Shown here: positions 26,440 through 36,253 of the stretch, piece after piece
How the letters are laid out: each line of letters starts with the position of its first letter
Numbering within the stretch: the stretch's first letter is position 1
Assembly: GCF_021284745.1 (NCBI RefSeq)
Contig: NZ_CP089925.1
Coordinates: 1,859,001 to 1,923,000 of the forward strand
DNA from: Lysobacter sp. KIS68-7
GTDB taxonomy: Bacteria; Pseudomonadota; Gammaproteobacteria; Xanthomonadales; Xanthomonadaceae
Direction of reading: 5' to 3'
DNA length: 64,000 nucleotides
Made by a program: the position numbers and the translations under genes
The notes under the pieces: generated by a model
The model's input: the letters and a program-made list of their open reading frames with translations, nothing else
The model's database searches: none
Told to the model about the DNA's origin: nothing

Positions 26440-27144
26440 TTAGTGGCGCCGCACCAGGACCACGGTGACGTTGTCCGAGCCGCCCCCGTCCAGGGCCGCC
26501 GCCACCAGCGTATCCACGCATTCCTGCGCGCTGCAGTCGTCGTGCCCCAGCACGTCGGCGATGTTCCGGTCCTCGACTTCCTCGGTGAGGCCGTCGCTGC
26601 ACAACAGCAACTGCATGCCCGGGCGCAGCTCGCCCGTCATCGTCTCGACGTTGAGCTGGGTGGGTTCGGTGACGCCCAGGGCCTGGGTGACCACGTTGCG
26701 GTGCGGATGGCTGCGCGCCTGTTCGGTGGTGATCGCGCCCTGCGCGATCAGTTCCTGCACGTAGCTGTGGTCCTGCGAGAGCTGCGCGAGCTGGCCGTCG
26801 CGCCAGATGTACACGCGGCTGTCCCCGACCCACGCCACTTCGAACCGATTGCCCTGCACGCGCGCGGCCACGACCGTCGTGCCCATCGGCAGCGCGTCGT
26901 TGCGGCGGCGCGAGGCGCGGATGATTTCCTCGTCGGCGATGCGGATGGCCTGGGCGAGCGGGGTGCCGTCGCGCACTTCGCGCACGATGGTCTCGCGCGC
27001 GAGCGCGCTGGCGACCTCGCCGTACTCGTGGCCGCCCATGCCATCGGCGACCAGCCACAAGCCCAGCTCGCTATCGCCGTAGTACGTGTCTTCGTTGAGT
27101 TCCCGACGCAGTCCGACGTGTGTCAGGTGTCCGAATTCGATCAT
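26440..27144 (-). CDS. PP2C-family serine/threonine phosphatase
   Basis: The 234-residue product carries the metal-binding motifs of PPM/PP2C phosphatases: LNEDTYY, WLVADGMGGHEYGEVAS, VAWVGDSRVYIW, LLLCSDGLTEEVED and GGSDNVTVVLVR. The start MIEFGHLTHVGLRRELNEDT is typical; an upstream start at 27183 is possible. A partner kinase is not in the window. Related enzymes regulate secretion or stress kinases. Confidence 0.92.
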   Translation of the reverse strand: MIEFGHLTHVGLRRELNEDTYYGDSELGLWLVADGMGGHEYGEVASALARETIVREVRDGTPLAQAIRIADEEIIRASRRRNDALPMGTTVVAARVQGNRFEVAWVGDSRVYIWRDGQLAQLSQDHSYVQELIAQGAITTEQARSHPHRNVVTQALGVTEPTQLNVETMTGELRPGMQLLLCSDGLTEEVEDRNIADVLGHDDCSAQECVDTLVAAALDGGGSDNVTVVLVRRH

Positions 27145-27277
27145 GGCCGAAGGGATGGGCAGGTTCCCGATGAGTAACGGCATGATCGCTGTGATCCGGC
27201 CGTGCAGGCGACGCGTGATTGGGGGCAGTCGGTCACGAATCCGGAAATGCGATCCGTACGCCGCCCGATGGAGCGCC

Positions 27278-27688
27278 TCAGGGCGCCGCGCCCGTGCGGT
27301 AGTCCTGGTACGACTTCTCCTCCACGTAGGCCGAGCCCAGTGCGAGGTTGATGTCCTTCTTGATGCGCGCGCGTTCGTCGTTCTCGAAATACACCGCGCG
27401 CGCCAGGCGCACGAACTCGCCGTCGAAGGCCTGCGCCTTCTCCTTGATCCGGATGTCGTCCTCGATCACCCACAGCCGCTCGTTCACGGCCTTCAGGTCG
27501 GCGCGCAGCTTGGCCACGTCGTTGCCGGCGGCCGGATGGGCCATCCAGGTCTTCTCCAGCGCCGACAGCTCGTTGCGGACGTTGGCCAGCTTGGCCGGGT
27601 CGCTCATGCGCTCGGACTTGATCTGCAGGATCGCGATCTTGTCGAGCAGTTCGCCGTAGGAGACCGGGACGAGGAGTTCGTTGGACAT
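27278..27688 (-). CDS. DUF6165-type conserved protein (136 aa)
   Basis: Small, charged, helical protein: VSYGELLDKIAILQIKSERM, then NERLWVIEDDIRIKEKAQAF and VYFENDERARIKKDINLALG. This matches a conserved family of unknown function often near LPS or glycan genes. The gene lies near an LPS heptosyltransferase-like gene and Kdo kinase, which suggests, but does not prove, a link to LPS. Confidence 0.75.
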   Translation of the reverse strand: MSNELLVPVSYGELLDKIAILQIKSERMSDPAKLANVRNELSALEKTWMAHPAAGNDVAKLRADLKAVNERLWVIEDDIRIKEKAQAFDGEFVRLARAVYFENDERARIKKDINLALGSAYVEEKSYQDYRTGAAP

Positions 27689-27798
27689 GAGGACCGGCTC
27701 GAAAAGGGGGCGCACAGTGTAGCCGCGCCTTGTCCCGGCCGGCGTGCGCCCGTATCATGCACGCCCCGCTGTTCGGCCGGTGCAGGCGAGCAACACCC

Positions 27799-27889
<91 letters not shown>

Positions 27890-27901
27890 GTCTTGAACGA
27901 G

Positions 27902-27927
27902 AACGCCCCGCAAGGGGCGTTTTGTTT
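27902..27927 (+). terminator. Terminator after tRNA-Ser(CGA)
   Basis: AACGCCCC, a GCAA loop, GGGGCGTT, then TTGTTTT. Confidence 0.85.
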
Positions 27928-27944
27928 TCCAGCTCGCGCGTGCT

Positions 27945-29009
27945 TCAGAAGCGGCCGGCCCGCCGGTCGGACCCGAAGCGCTCGAACGCCGCCACCGCAT
28001 CCTCGACCGTCACCAGGTCCATCGCGCCTTCGCGTTCGATCTTCGTGCCCCACGGCAACGCATCGGCCGGCTTGCCGAGGAACTTGCGCGCGGCGTCGTC
28101 GTAACGGTCCACGCAATAGCGCAGGTCCGAATACGGACCGCTGCGCCGCGGATTGCTCGGCGCATGCAGGCCGAGCACCTTGGTGCCCATCGCGTTGGCG
28201 ATGTGCGTGGGGCCCGAGTCGGGCGTCATCACCAGATCGGCGCGCGCCAGCAACGCGGGCAACTGCTTGAGCGTGTCCTTGCCTACGAGGTCGAGCGGTT
28301 TTGTGCGCATAGCGGCCATGATCCGGTCGGCCACGTCGCGTTCGAGCGCGCTGCGACCTCCGCACAACACCGTGCGCCATCCGCGCGAGGCCGCATGGTC
28401 GGCGACGGCCGCGTAGCGCTCGGGGCGCCAGTTGCGCAGCACGTGCGAGGAGCAGGGCGAGACGACGAGCGTGGGCATGCCGTCGTCGGCCCACTGTGCG
28501 CGCGCCCAGTCGTGCGCGGCCTCGGGCACCGGCAAGTGCCAGGACACTTCGGTCTGGCGCACGCCGAGCGGCTCGCTGAAGCTGCCGATCGCATCGAGCA
28601 CGTGGATGCCCGGGCGATCGGGAATGCGCTCGTTGATGAAAAGCCCGTGCAGGTCCTTCGAACGCGATGCGTCGTAACCGATGCGGCGTCGTGCAGGAAT
28701 GCAGGCCGACAGCAGGTTCGCGCGCGCGGCCACCTGCATCTGCAGCAACGCATCGAAGCGACGCCCGCGCAAGGCGCGTCGCAAGGCCAGCATGCCGCCG
28801 GCGCCGCTGCGCTTGTCGTAGACGAGGAACTCGACGCCGGGCAGGCCTTCGAGCAGTTTGTATTCGCCCGTGCCGATCACCCAGGTGATCGCGGCCTCGG
28901 GCCAGGCGTGCTGCAACGTGCGCACCAAAGGCACGACATGCGTCACGTCCCCGAGCGCCGACAGGCGCAACAGGCAGATCGAGCGCGGCGATGTGGGCGA
29001 GTCGGGCAT
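27945..29009 (-). CDS. Glycosyltransferase family 9 (heptosyltransferase-like)
   Basis: The 354-residue product has GT-9 motifs: [20 protein letters not shown] at the N-terminus, [20 protein letters not shown] in the middle, and [19 protein letters not shown] near the C-terminus. The family adds heptose to the LPS inner core using ADP-heptose. The start (29009) lies 23 nt from the divergent Kdo kinase start, consistent with a shared LPS-core locus. Which heptosyltransferase it is cannot be told. Confidence 0.9.
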   Translation of the reverse strand: MPDSPTSPRSICLLRLSALGDVTHVVPLVRTLQHAWPEAAITWVIGTGEYKLLEGLPGVEFLVYDKRSGAGGMLALRRALRGRRFDALLQMQVAARANLLSACIPARRRIGYDASRSKDLHGLFINERIPDRPGIHVLDAIGSFSEPLGVRQTEVSWHLPVPEAAHDWARAQWADDGMPTLVVSPCSSHVLRNWRPERYAAVADHAASRGWRTVLCGGRSALERDVADRIMAAMRTKPLDLVGKDTLKQLPALLARADLVMTPDSGPTHIANAMGTKVLGLHAPSNPRRSGPYSDLRYCVDRYDDAARKFLGKPADALPWGTKIEREGAMDLVTVEDAVAAFERFGSDRRAGRF

Positions 29010-29032
29010 GTTGCTTGCTATGCTCGGGCGAT

Positions 29033-29782
29033 ATGGCCGCGTTCGATGCCAATGAAAGCCTGATGCCGTTCCGCGAGGGGCTCGGCTATGGGGCGATTCT
29101 GTTCGACCGCACACGCATGCGGCAAGCGGAGGCGTCGTGGTTCGACCCCGACCACTGGGGCAGCCATGCGCATGCCGTCGGCTCGGGCGGGCGCGGCGCG
29201 GCCTGGTTCGTCGACGGGCCCTTCGGTGGCGCGGTGTTGCGCCACTACCTGCGCGGCGGCCTGGCTGCGCGCATCAGCCGCGACCGCCACCTGTGGCGCG
29301 GCACGGACCGCGTCCGAAGCTTCGCCGAGTTCCGCCTCCTGCGCACTTTGCTGCAGCGCAAACTGCCCGTGCCGGTGCCCATCGCCGCGTACTACGTGCG
29401 CAAGGGGCATCGCTATCGCGCCGCGATCCTGCTCGAACGCCTGGAGGGCGTGCACACGCTGGCCCACCGCGCCAACACGCCGGGCGACGTCGCGCCGTGG
29501 GAAGCGGCGGGCCGCCTGATCGCGCGCTTCCATCGCGCCGGCCTCGACCATGCCGACCTCAACGCCCACAATCTGTTGTTCGACGACGCGGGCGAGGGCT
29601 GGATGATCGACCTGGACCGCAGCGTCCTGCGGATCCCCGCCACGGGCTGGCGCGAGAACAACCTCGCGCGCCTGAAGCGCTCGATGCTCAAGCTGCGCGG
29701 CGAACGCGTGGTGCCACAGGTGGAAGACGAATACATGCGCCTGCGGGCCGCCTACGACGCGCAATGGAACAAGGGCTACTGA
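29033..29782 (+). CDS. kdkA: 3-deoxy-D-manno-octulosonic acid kinase
   Basis: The 249-residue protein-kinase-fold enzyme phosphorylates Kdo in the LPS core. Features are [14 protein letters not shown] (ATP site region), the catalytic loop [20 protein letters not shown] and [10 protein letters not shown]. Only 23 nt separate its ATG from the divergent gene. A TATGCT at 29019-29024 would place the transcript start at or next to the ATG. Overlaps nothing downstream; the MBL gene starts 1 nt after its stop. Confidence 0.92.
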   Translation: MAAFDANESLMPFREGLGYGAILFDRTRMRQAEASWFDPDHWGSHAHAVGSGGRGAAWFVDGPFGGAVLRHYLRGGLAARISRDRHLWRGTDRVRSFAEFRLLRTLLQRKLPVPVPIAAYYVRKGHRYRAAILLERLEGVHTLAHRANTPGDVAPWEAAGRLIARFHRAGLDHADLNAHNLLFDDAGEGWMIDLDRSVLRIPATGWRENNLARLKRSMLKLRGERVVPQVEDEYMRLRAAYDAQWNKGY

Positions 29783-29783
29783 C

Positions 29784-30542
29784 GTGGCCTGGTCCTTGCG
29801 CCTGCAGGGTGTCGGCAATGCCTTCGCCACCGAACTCGGTTCCGCCATGGCGACGATCGAGCGCGACGGCGCGCCCTGGCTCACCATCGACTGCGGCAGC
29901 GACGGCCTGACGCATTACCTGGCGCACTACGGTGCGCCGCCGCGCGCGGTCTTCCTCACGCACCTGCACCTGGACCACGTGGGCGGCATGGAGCGCCTGT
30001 TCGGCGCGGTGTACTGGAACGACGCGCTGCGCGGCCGCACGCCGCTGTACGTGCCCGCACCGCTCGTGCCGCACCTGCAGCAGCGCGTTGCTTCCTATCC
30101 CAATGTGCTCGCCGAAGGCGGCGCGAATTTCTGGGATGCGTTCCATCTCGTGCCGGTCGGCGACCACTTCTGGCACGACCGCGTGCGGCTCGACGTCTTC
30201 GCCACACGCCACCACTGGCCCGACACCAGCTTCGGCCTGCGCCTGCCCGGCAGCATGGCGTGGACCGGCGACACGCGCCCGATCCCCGAACAACTTGCGC
30301 GATCCGCCAACGAAGGCGAACTCGTCTTCCACGACTGCGCGCTGCACGGCAATCCTTCGCACAGCGGCATCGACGATCTCGAGCGCGAATATCCGGCCGA
30401 ACTGCTCGCGCGCTGCCGCCTGTACCACTACGCGAGCGAAGCCGACGGCGCGGCGCTGGAAGCGCGCGGCCATCGCATCGTGCGTGCCGGTGACGTGGTC
30501 TCGCTGGCCGACAGCACCGCGCAGACGGCCCCGATGCGATGA
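29784..30542 (+). CDS. MBL-fold metallo-hydrolase
   Basis: The 252-residue product starts at a GTG. The metal motif THLHLDHVGG is intact, with further histidines at TRHHWPD and HDCALHG and the TGDTRPIPEQL loop, as in RNase-Z or quorum-lactonase-like MBL proteins. Substrate unknown. Its stop overlaps moaA (ATGA). Confidence 0.85.
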   Translation: MAWSLRLQGVGNAFATELGSAMATIERDGAPWLTIDCGSDGLTHYLAHYGAPPRAVFLTHLHLDHVGGMERLFGAVYWNDALRGRTPLYVPAPLVPHLQQRVASYPNVLAEGGANFWDAFHLVPVGDHFWHDRVRLDVFATRHHWPDTSFGLRLPGSMAWTGDTRPIPEQLARSANEGELVFHDCALHGNPSHSGIDDLEREYPAELLARCRLYHYASEADGAALEARGHRIVRAGDVVSLADSTAQTAPMR

Positions 30543-31573
30543 GCGCGGCCTCGCCCGTGGTGCCCGCGTCGTCGGCGCTGCCGCACGACGTGCTTGGTCG
30601 TCCGCTGCGCGACCTGCGCCTGTCGGTCATCGATGCGTGCAACTTCCGTTGCCCGTATTGCATGCCGGCCGATCGCATCCCCGACGACCACGGGCTCGAT
30701 GCGGCTTCGCGCCTGTCTTTCGACGAGATGGAAACGCTGGTGCGCGGCTTCGCGCGCCTGGGCACGCACAAGCTGCGCATCACCGGCGGCGAGCCGCTGC
30801 TGCGCAAGCATTTGCCGGACCTCATCGCGCGCCTGTCGAAGATCGCAGGCATCGACGATCTCGCGCTCACCACCAACGGCAGCCTGCTGGCGCCGCAGGC
30901 GAAGGCGCTGCGCGCAGCCGGGCTGCATCGCCTGACGGTGAGCCTGGATGCACTGGATCCCGAACGCTTCGCGGCGATGTCGGGCGGGCGCGGGAAACTC
31001 GAGGACGTGCTCGCCGGTCTCGCCGCCGCGCGCGAGGCCGGCTTCGAACGCATCAAGCTCAACTGCGTCGTGCAGCGCGGCGTGAACGAAGACCAGGTGC
31101 TGCCGCTCGCCGCCTTCGCGCGCGAACACGGCCACGTGCTGCGCTTCATCGAATACATGGATGTCGGCACCTGCAACGGCTGGCGGATGCAGGACGTGGT
31201 GTCGTCGGCGCAGCTGCGCGATCGCCTGCATGCCGCCTGGCCGCTGCGTCCGCTGGATCCGCAGTACCGCGGCGAAGTCGCCTCGCGTTACGCCTATGTC
31301 GACGGCGGCGGCGAGATCGGCTTCGTCAGCTCCGTCACCGCGCCGTTCTGCGGCGACTGCCATCGTGCGCGGGTGTCGGCGGACGGAACGCTGTACACGT
31401 GCCTGTTCGCGGCGGAAGGCCGTTCGCTCCGCGAAGCGCTGCAACAGGGCGAGGACGCGCTGGTGGAGACCGTGGCGCAAGCCTGGTCGCGCCGCGCCGA
31501 TCGCTACAGCGAACTGCGCGGCGCGGCGAATGCGCCGAAGCGGCACGTCGAGATGTACCTGGTCGGAGGCTGA
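30539..31573 (+). CDS. moaA: GTP 3',8-cyclase MoaA
   Basis: The 344-residue radical-SAM enzyme starts molybdenum cofactor synthesis from GTP. The N-terminal cluster Cys34/Cys38/Cys41 is in CNFRCPYC. The C-terminal cluster is CGDCHRARVSADGTLYTC. The essential terminal Gly-Gly is present. First of a tight moaA-C-D-E operon. Confidence 0.97.
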   Translation: MSAASPVVPASSALPHDVLGRPLRDLRLSVIDACNFRCPYCMPADRIPDDHGLDAASRLSFDEMETLVRGFARLGTHKLRITGGEPLLRKHLPDLIARLSKIAGIDDLALTTNGSLLAPQAKALRAAGLHRLTVSLDALDPERFAAMSGGRGKLEDVLAGLAAAREAGFERIKLNCVVQRGVNEDQVLPLAAFAREHGHVLRFIEYMDVGTCNGWRMQDVVSSAQLRDRLHAAWPLRPLDPQYRGEVASRYAYVDGGGEIGFVSSVTAPFCGDCHRARVSADGTLYTCLFAAEGRSLREALQQGEDALVETVAQAWSRRADRYSELRGAANAPKRHVEMYLVGG

Positions 31574-32065
31574 GTGGCGACGCGCAAATCTTCCCTGACG
31601 CACGTGGACCCGGCCGGACGCCCGTCGATGGTCGATGTCTCCGCCAAGCCCGCCACCGCGCGCGCGGCGAGCGCCGAGTGCCGCGTGCGCTTTCCCGCCG
31701 ACGTCGCCGCGCAATTGCGCGCAAGCAAGTTGCGAAGCAAGAAGGGCGCGATCGTCGACACCGCGATCATCGCCGGCACGATGGCGGTCAAGCGCACCTG
31801 GGACCTGATTCCGTTCTGCCATCCCTTGCCCATCGATGGTTGCCGCATCGCGATCGACTGGGCCGGCGAGCGCGAACTGCGCATCGACTGCACGGTGCGC
31901 ACCACGCATCGCACCGGCGTGGAAATGGAAGCGCTGACCGGCGCGACCGTCGCAGCGCTCACGGTGTACGACATGTGCAAGGCGCTGTCGCACCGCATCG
32001 TGATCGGGCCGGCGAAACTGACCGGCAAGCGCGGCGGCAAGCGGGACGTGGGAGACGTGGCATGA
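31574..32065 (+). CDS. moaC: Cyclic pyranopterin monophosphate synthase MoaC
   Basis: The 163-residue product has [58 protein letters not shown] and the C-terminal KRGGKRD typical of the family. It starts at GTG directly after the moaA stop. Confidence 0.97.
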   Translation: MATRKSSLTHVDPAGRPSMVDVSAKPATARAASAECRVRFPADVAAQLRASKLRSKKGAIVDTAIIAGTMAVKRTWDLIPFCHPLPIDGCRIAIDWAGERELRIDCTVRTTHRTGVEMEALTGATVAALTVYDMCKALSHRIVIGPAKLTGKRGGKRDVGDVA

Positions 32066-32307
32066 CCGTACGCGTGACCGTGCTGTACTTCGCTTCGCTG
32101 CGCGACGTGGCCGAAACCGACCACGAAACCTTCGACACCGCCGCGCCCGACCTGCGCGTGCTGTACCTGGAGTTGCGCGCGCGCCATGGCTTCGCGATGC
32201 CGGTGGATCGTTTGCGCGTGGCCGTCGACGGTGCCTTCGCGCGCTGGGAAGACGCGCCGCGCGACGGCAGCGAGATCGCGTTCATCCCGCCCGTGTCGGG
32301 AGGCTGA
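32062..32307 (+). CDS. moaD: Molybdopterin synthase sulfur carrier subunit
   Basis: The 81-residue ubiquitin-fold carrier ends in [10 protein letters not shown]; the terminal Gly-Gly is thiocarboxylated. It overlaps moaC by 4 nt. Confidence 0.96.
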   Translation: MTVRVTVLYFASLRDVAETDHETFDTAAPDLRVLYLELRARHGFAMPVDRLRVAVDGAFARWEDAPRDGSEIAFIPPVSGG

Positions 32308-32308
32308 G

Positions 32309-32725
32309 GTGGCGCGGTTCTCCCTGTCCGACACGCCTTTCGACGTCGCCACGCTGCGCGCCGGACTGCTCGACGCGCGCGTCGGTGGCTATGCGAGCTT
32401 CGAAGGCTGGGTCCGCGACCACAACGACGGCCGCCGCGTGACGGGCCTGCGCTACGAGGCCTACGCCGCGATGGCGCAGCGCGAAGGCGAGGCCGTCCTC
32501 GCGCAGGCCTGCGCGCAATTCCCGATCCTCGACGCGCGCTGCGTGCACCGGACCGGGGACCTGGCCATCGGCGAACTCGCGGTTTGGGTGGGCGTGACCG
32601 CCGCCCACCGCGACGCGGCCTTCGCCGCCTGCCGGTTCGTGATCGACGAGGTGAAGGCCCGCGTGCCCATCTGGAAGCATGAACGCTATGCCGATGGCGA
32701 TGCGGGTTGGCTCCATCCGGAGTGA
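32309..32725 (+). CDS. moaE: Molybdopterin synthase catalytic subunit
   Basis: The 138-residue product has GGYASFEGWVRDHNDGR, LRYEAYAAMA, VHRTGDLAIGELAVWVGV and VKARVPIWKHERYADG, all family hallmarks including the catalytic Lys region. GTG start 1 nt after the moaD stop. Together with MoaD it converts precursor Z to molybdopterin. Confidence 0.96.
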   Translation: MARFSLSDTPFDVATLRAGLLDARVGGYASFEGWVRDHNDGRRVTGLRYEAYAAMAQREGEAVLAQACAQFPILDARCVHRTGDLAIGELAVWVGVTAAHRDAAFAACRFVIDEVKARVPIWKHERYADGDAGWLHPE

Positions 32726-32731
32726 TCCGCC

Positions 32732-32761
32732 TTGTCCGGGACTGCCGCCGAAGGCTAGAAT
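32732..32761 (+). promoter_or_regulatory. Promoter of tRNA-Ser(GGA)
   Basis: TTGTCC (32732-32737), an 18-nt spacer and TAGAAT (32756-32761), 11 nt before the tRNA. Confidence 0.6.
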
Positions 32762-32772
32762 CCGCGACCTCC

Positions 32773-32865
32773 GGAGAGGTGTCCGAGTGGTTGAAGGAGC
32801 ACGCCTGGAAAGTGTGTAAGCGGCTAAACCCCGCTTCGCGGGTTCGAATCCCGCTCTCTCCGCCA
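32773..32865 (+). tRNA. tRNA-Ser(GGA)
   Basis: Acceptor GGAGAGG pairs with TCTCTCC (one G-T pair), the loop CTGGAAA gives GGA, and a long variable arm and encoded CCA are present. Confidence 0.95.
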
Positions 32866-32900
32866 GTTTCCACGTCGCGCCGCGACGCAGTTCCAGTCCA

Positions 32901-33013
32901 TGGTGGCCCCGTCGGCCCCTCGCGACGCTAGGTCGAAAACCCCGCCAGGGCCGGAAGGCAGCAACGGTATCGGTCGATGCGGGCGCCGAGGCAAGTCGGC
33001 GGGGTCATCGCCA
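32901..33013 (+). ncRNA. ffs: Signal recognition particle 4.5S RNA
   Basis: The conserved apical domain is unmistakable: GCCAGGGCCGGAAGGCAGCA (GGAA tetraloop and symmetric loop), then CCGAGGCAAGTCGGCGGGG returning down the stem. The ends GGTGGCCCC and GGGGTCATCGCC pair imperfectly; exact ends are estimated. It guides co-translational targeting with Ffh and lies upstream of dnaX, as in related genomes. Confidence 0.92.
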
Positions 33014-33121
33014 TTTTGCGAAGCAAAATGACGATGACCCGAAAGTTTGCGGAGCAAACTTTCTAGCGGGGTTGCATGCCGACTACCCGCGCTGACGCGC
33101 GCCCCTTCTACCAGAAGGGGC
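33005..33121. repeat. Three consecutive triloop hairpins between ffs and dnaX
   Basis: Hairpin 1, 33005-33037: TCATCG and CATTTTGC pair with GCAAAATG and CGATGA around GAA, with one C/A mismatch. Hairpin 2, 33041-33063: GAAAGTTTGC pairs with GCAAACTTTC around GGA. Hairpin 3, 33101-33121: GCCCCTTCT pairs with AGAAGGGGC around ACC. The first overlaps the 3' end of the SRP RNA and may take part in its termination. Confidence 0.6.
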
Positions 33122-33180
33122 TATGCCACCCGATGGGTTCGTCGTGATCGGTTGGTGGCTTGGCATGGCATCATCTCCCC

Positions 33181-34920
33181 ATGTCCTATCTCGTCCTTGC
33201 GCGGAAATGGCGGCCTCGGCGGTTCTCGGAGCTGGTCGGCCAGGAGCATGTGGTGCGTGCGCTCACCAATGCGCTCGAGACGGGGCGCGTGCACCACGCG
33301 TTCCTGTTCACGGGGACGCGCGGGGTGGGGAAGACCACCATCGCGCGGATCTTCGCCAAATCGCTGAACTGCGAGCTCGGAACGTCCGCGGAGCCGTGCG
33401 GGGAGTGCAATTCCTGTCGCGATATCGATGCGGGGCGTTTCATCGATCTGCTCGAGATCGATGCGGCCAGCAACACGGGCGTCGATGATGTCCGCGAGCT
33501 CATCGACAACGCGCAGTACATGCCCAGCCGCGGTCGGGTGAAGGTCTACCTGATCGACGAAGTCCACATGCTCTCGAAGAACGCGTTCAACGCGTTGCTC
33601 AAGACGCTCGAGGAGCCGCCGGGACACGTCAAGTTCCTGCTGGCCACCACCGATCCGCAGAAGCTGCCCGTCACCGTCCTCTCGCGCTGCTTGCAGTTCA
33701 ACCTCAAGCGGCTGGACGAGGGGCAGATCGCAGGGCAGATGACCAAGATCCTGGAGGCCGAGGGCATCGCGGCGTCGCCGGGGGCCATTCGCCAGTTGTC
33801 GCGCGCCGCCGATGGCAGCCTGCGCGATGGTTTGTCGCTGCTCGACCAGGCGATCGCCTACACCGGGAGCAAGCTCGAAGATGCGGGCGTGGCGACGATG
33901 CTGGGCACCGTCGATCGCACGCAGGTCGCGGGCATGCTCGATGCGCTCGCGGCCGGCGACGGTGCGCGATTGCTCGAGGTGGTCTCCGCGCTCGCCGAGT
34001 TCTCGCCCGATTGGAGCGGGGTGCTCGATGCGCTCGCCGATGCGCTGCATCGCGTGCAGGTGAAGCAGCTCGTGCCGGGGGCATCCGTGGATGAGGAGGG
34101 CGTCGATGTCGAAGGCCTTGCCTCGAAGGTGCGCCCCGAACTCGTGCAGCTTTGGTACCAGATGGCGCTCAACGGGCGCCGCGATCTTGCGCTGGCGCCG
34201 AGTCCCCGCGCGGGGTTCGAGATGAGCGTGCTGCGCATGCTCGCATTCCGGCCGGGCGAAGGCGCCGCGCCGTCGGGCGAAGGCGGTGGTAGCGGCGGTG
34301 CGCGCGTGAACAGTCCCGCGGCGGCGCGCGCTGCCTTGCAGGAACCTGCGCCGACGCGCGCAGCACCTGCGGCCGCGAAACCTGCACCCCCGAATCCGAT
34401 GTCGTCGCCGATGGCCGATGCGCCGCGCGCCGCGCCGCGCAGCGAGCCGAGCGCGCCGCCTGCGCCAACGCCCGCGCGCGTCGAGCCGATCGCGAGCGCG
34501 CCTGCTGCGCCTGCCGCATCGTCCCCATTGGTCGACGCCGATTCGTGGACCGACATCGTGTCCCGCTGCACGCTCGGCGGTCCCGCGAAGGAGCTCGCCG
34601 CGCACGCCGGTTTCCTCGGCTACGCGGACGGCATCCTGCGCCTGTCGCTGTTGCCGGCCGACGAACATTTGCAGGTGCCGGGCCTGGTGAAGCGCCTGGC
34701 CGACGCGCTCGCGCCGCACCTCGGCGGGGCGCCGCAGATCCGCTTCGAAGCCGCGAAGGCCGGTGGCGAAACGCTGCACCAGCGCACCGCGCGCGAACGC
34801 GATGCGCGCCAGGTCGCCGCCGAGCAGGCCTTCCTCGCCGATCCCGACGTGCAGCGCCTGATGACGCGCCACGGCGCGACCGTCGTGCCCGATTCCATCC
34901 GTCCCTTCGACGAGGCCTGA
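33181..34920 (+). CDS. dnaX: DNA polymerase III subunits gamma/tau
   Basis: The 579-residue clamp-loader ATPase has Walker A GTRGVGKT (45-52), zinc cysteines 64, 73, 76 and 79, [20 protein letters not shown] as Walker B, and the sensor [19 protein letters not shown] Pro/Ala-rich linker (about 355-450) leads to the tau-specific C-domain. No A-rich slippery heptamer like that of E. coli is seen, so a gamma form by frameshifting is not evident. Start at 33181 ([12 protein letters not shown]). Confidence 0.96.
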   Translation: MSYLVLARKWRPRRFSELVGQEHVVRALTNALETGRVHHAFLFTGTRGVGKTTIARIFAKSLNCELGTSAEPCGECNSCRDIDAGRFIDLLEIDAASNTGVDDVRELIDNAQYMPSRGRVKVYLIDEVHMLSKNAFNALLKTLEEPPGHVKFLLATTDPQKLPVTVLSRCLQFNLKRLDEGQIAGQMTKILEAEGIAASPGAIRQLSRAADGSLRDGLSLLDQAIAYTGSKLEDAGVATMLGTVDRTQVAGMLDALAAGDGARLLEVVSALAEFSPDWSGVLDALADALHRVQVKQLVPGASVDEEGVDVEGLASKVRPELVQLWYQMALNGRRDLALAPSPRAGFEMSVLRMLAFRPGEGAAPSGEGGGSGGARVNSPAAARAALQEPAPTRAAPAAAKPAPPNPMSSPMADAPRAAPRSEPSAPPAPTPARVEPIASAPAAPAASSPLVDADSWTDIVSRCTLGGPAKELAAHAGFLGYADGILRLSLLPADEHLQVPGLVKRLADALAPHLGGAPQIRFEAAKAGGETLHQRTARERDARQVAAEQAFLADPDVQRLMTRHGATVVPDSIRPFDEA

Positions 34921-34951
34921 GCGCCGCGTCCCCCCAACGAGAGACAGTCCC

Positions 34952-35272
34952 ATGAAAGGAAACATTGCCCAGCTCATGCAGCAGGCGCAGCGCATGCAGG
35001 AAAACGTGCAGCGCGCGCAGGAAGAAATCGCCCGGATCGAGGTCGAGGGCAGCGCCGGCGCCGGCATGGTGACGGTCACCATCAGCGGCCGCATGGAATG
35101 CCGCAAGGTGCGCATCGATCCGTCCGTGATGTCCGATCCGGAAATGGCCGAAGACCTCGTCGCCGCCGCCTTCAACGACGCGGTCAACAAGGTCAATGCC
35201 GAATCGCAGTCGCGCATGTCCGCCGCCACCGCCGGCATGCCGATGCCGCCGGGCATGAAGCTGCCGTTCTGA
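34952..35272 (+). CDS. ybaB: YbaB/EbfC nucleoid-associated protein
   Basis: The 106-residue product starts [20 protein letters not shown] and contains [20 protein letters not shown], the family hallmark. It lies between dnaX and recR as in E. coli. DNA-binding dimer. Confidence 0.96.
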   Translation: MKGNIAQLMQQAQRMQENVQRAQEEIARIEVEGSAGAGMVTVTISGRMECRKVRIDPSVMSDPEMAEDLVAAAFNDAVNKVNAESQSRMSAATAGMPMPPGMKLPF

Positions 35273-35282
35273 CGCCCGCGTC

Positions 35283-35873
35283 GTGGCGCTGATCGACCAG
35301 TTGATCGAAGCCTTGCGCGTGTTGCCGGGCGTGGGCCCGAAATCCGCGCAGCGCATGGCCTACCACGTGCTCGAACGCGAGCGCGTCGGTGGCAAGCGCC
35401 TGGCCGACGTGCTCGCCCAGGCCGTGGAGCAGATCCGCCATTGCGCGCGCTGCCGCGACTTCAGCGAAACCGAAGTCTGTGCGATCTGCGCGAGTGCCTC
35501 GCGCGATGCGCATTTGCTGTGCGCGGTGGAATCGCCTGCCGATCGCCTCGCGATCGAACAGGCCACCGGTTATCGCGGCCTGTATTTCATCCTGCAGGGA
35601 CGCCTGAGTCCGCTCGACGGCATCGGCCCGCGCGAACTCGGGCTCGACCAGCTCGACCAGCGCCTGGCCGAAGGCGAAGTGCAGGAGCTGATCATCGCCA
35701 CCAATCCCACGGTGGAAGGCGAGGCGACCGCGCATTACCTCGCGCAGCTCGCGCGCCGCCACAAGGTGCGCCCGAGCCGACTGGCGCACGGCGTGCCGCT
35801 CGGCGGCGAACTGGAATACGTGGATCGCGGCACGCTGTCGCATGCGTTCGGCACGCGCAGCGAAATGCCCTGA
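35283..35873 (+). CDS. recR: Recombination protein RecR
   Basis: The 196-residue product starts at a GTG ([20 protein letters not shown], helix-hairpin-helix). The zinc finger [16 protein letters not shown] (about 57-72) and a Toprim domain with [15 protein letters not shown] and [20 protein letters not shown] follow. Acts with RecF/RecO in gap repair. Confidence 0.97.
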   Translation: MALIDQLIEALRVLPGVGPKSAQRMAYHVLERERVGGKRLADVLAQAVEQIRHCARCRDFSETEVCAICASASRDAHLLCAVESPADRLAIEQATGYRGLYFILQGRLSPLDGIGPRELGLDQLDQRLAEGEVQELIIATNPTVEGEATAHYLAQLARRHKVRPSRLAHGVPLGGELEYVDRGTLSHAFGTRSEMP

Positions 35874-35887
35874 CCAAGGAGCGTCCC

Positions 35888-36244
35888 ATGTCCGAAGACA
35901 CCATCTTCCACCGCATCCTGCGCCGCGAAATCCCCGCGGACATCGTGTACGAAGACGACGATGTCTTCGCCTTCCGCGACATCGCCCCGCAGGCGCCCGT
36001 GCACGTGCTGTTCGTGCCGAAGGCCAGCGTGCGCACGCTCGACGAGGCGAAGGCCGGGCACGCCGAACTGATCGGCAAGCTCGCGCTTGCCGCGGCGGAC
36101 TACGCGCGCAAGGAAGGCTTCGCCGACGACGGCTATCGCGTGGTGATCAACTGCAACGACAACGGCGGGCAGACGGTGTTCCAGCTGCACCTGCATTTGC
36201 TGGCCGGCGCGCCGCTGGGACGCTTCGGTACGCCGCGCGCGTAA
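35888..36244 (+). CDS. hinT: HIT-family nucleotide-binding protein (HinT-like)
   Basis: The 118-residue product begins MSEDTIFHRILRREIPADIV and has DIAPQAPVHVLFVPK and NCNDNGGQTVF. The triad region reads QLHLHLL: the second (catalytic) and third histidines of HxHxHxx are present, but the first position is Gln. HinT proteins hydrolyse purine nucleoside phosphoramidates. AAGGAG lies 8 nt upstream of the ATG. Confidence 0.9.
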   Translation: MSEDTIFHRILRREIPADIVYEDDDVFAFRDIAPQAPVHVLFVPKASVRTLDEAKAGHAELIGKLALAAADYARKEGFADDGYRVVINCNDNGGQTVFQLHLHLLAGAPLGRFGTPRA

Positions 36245-36253
36245 GCCGCGCGC

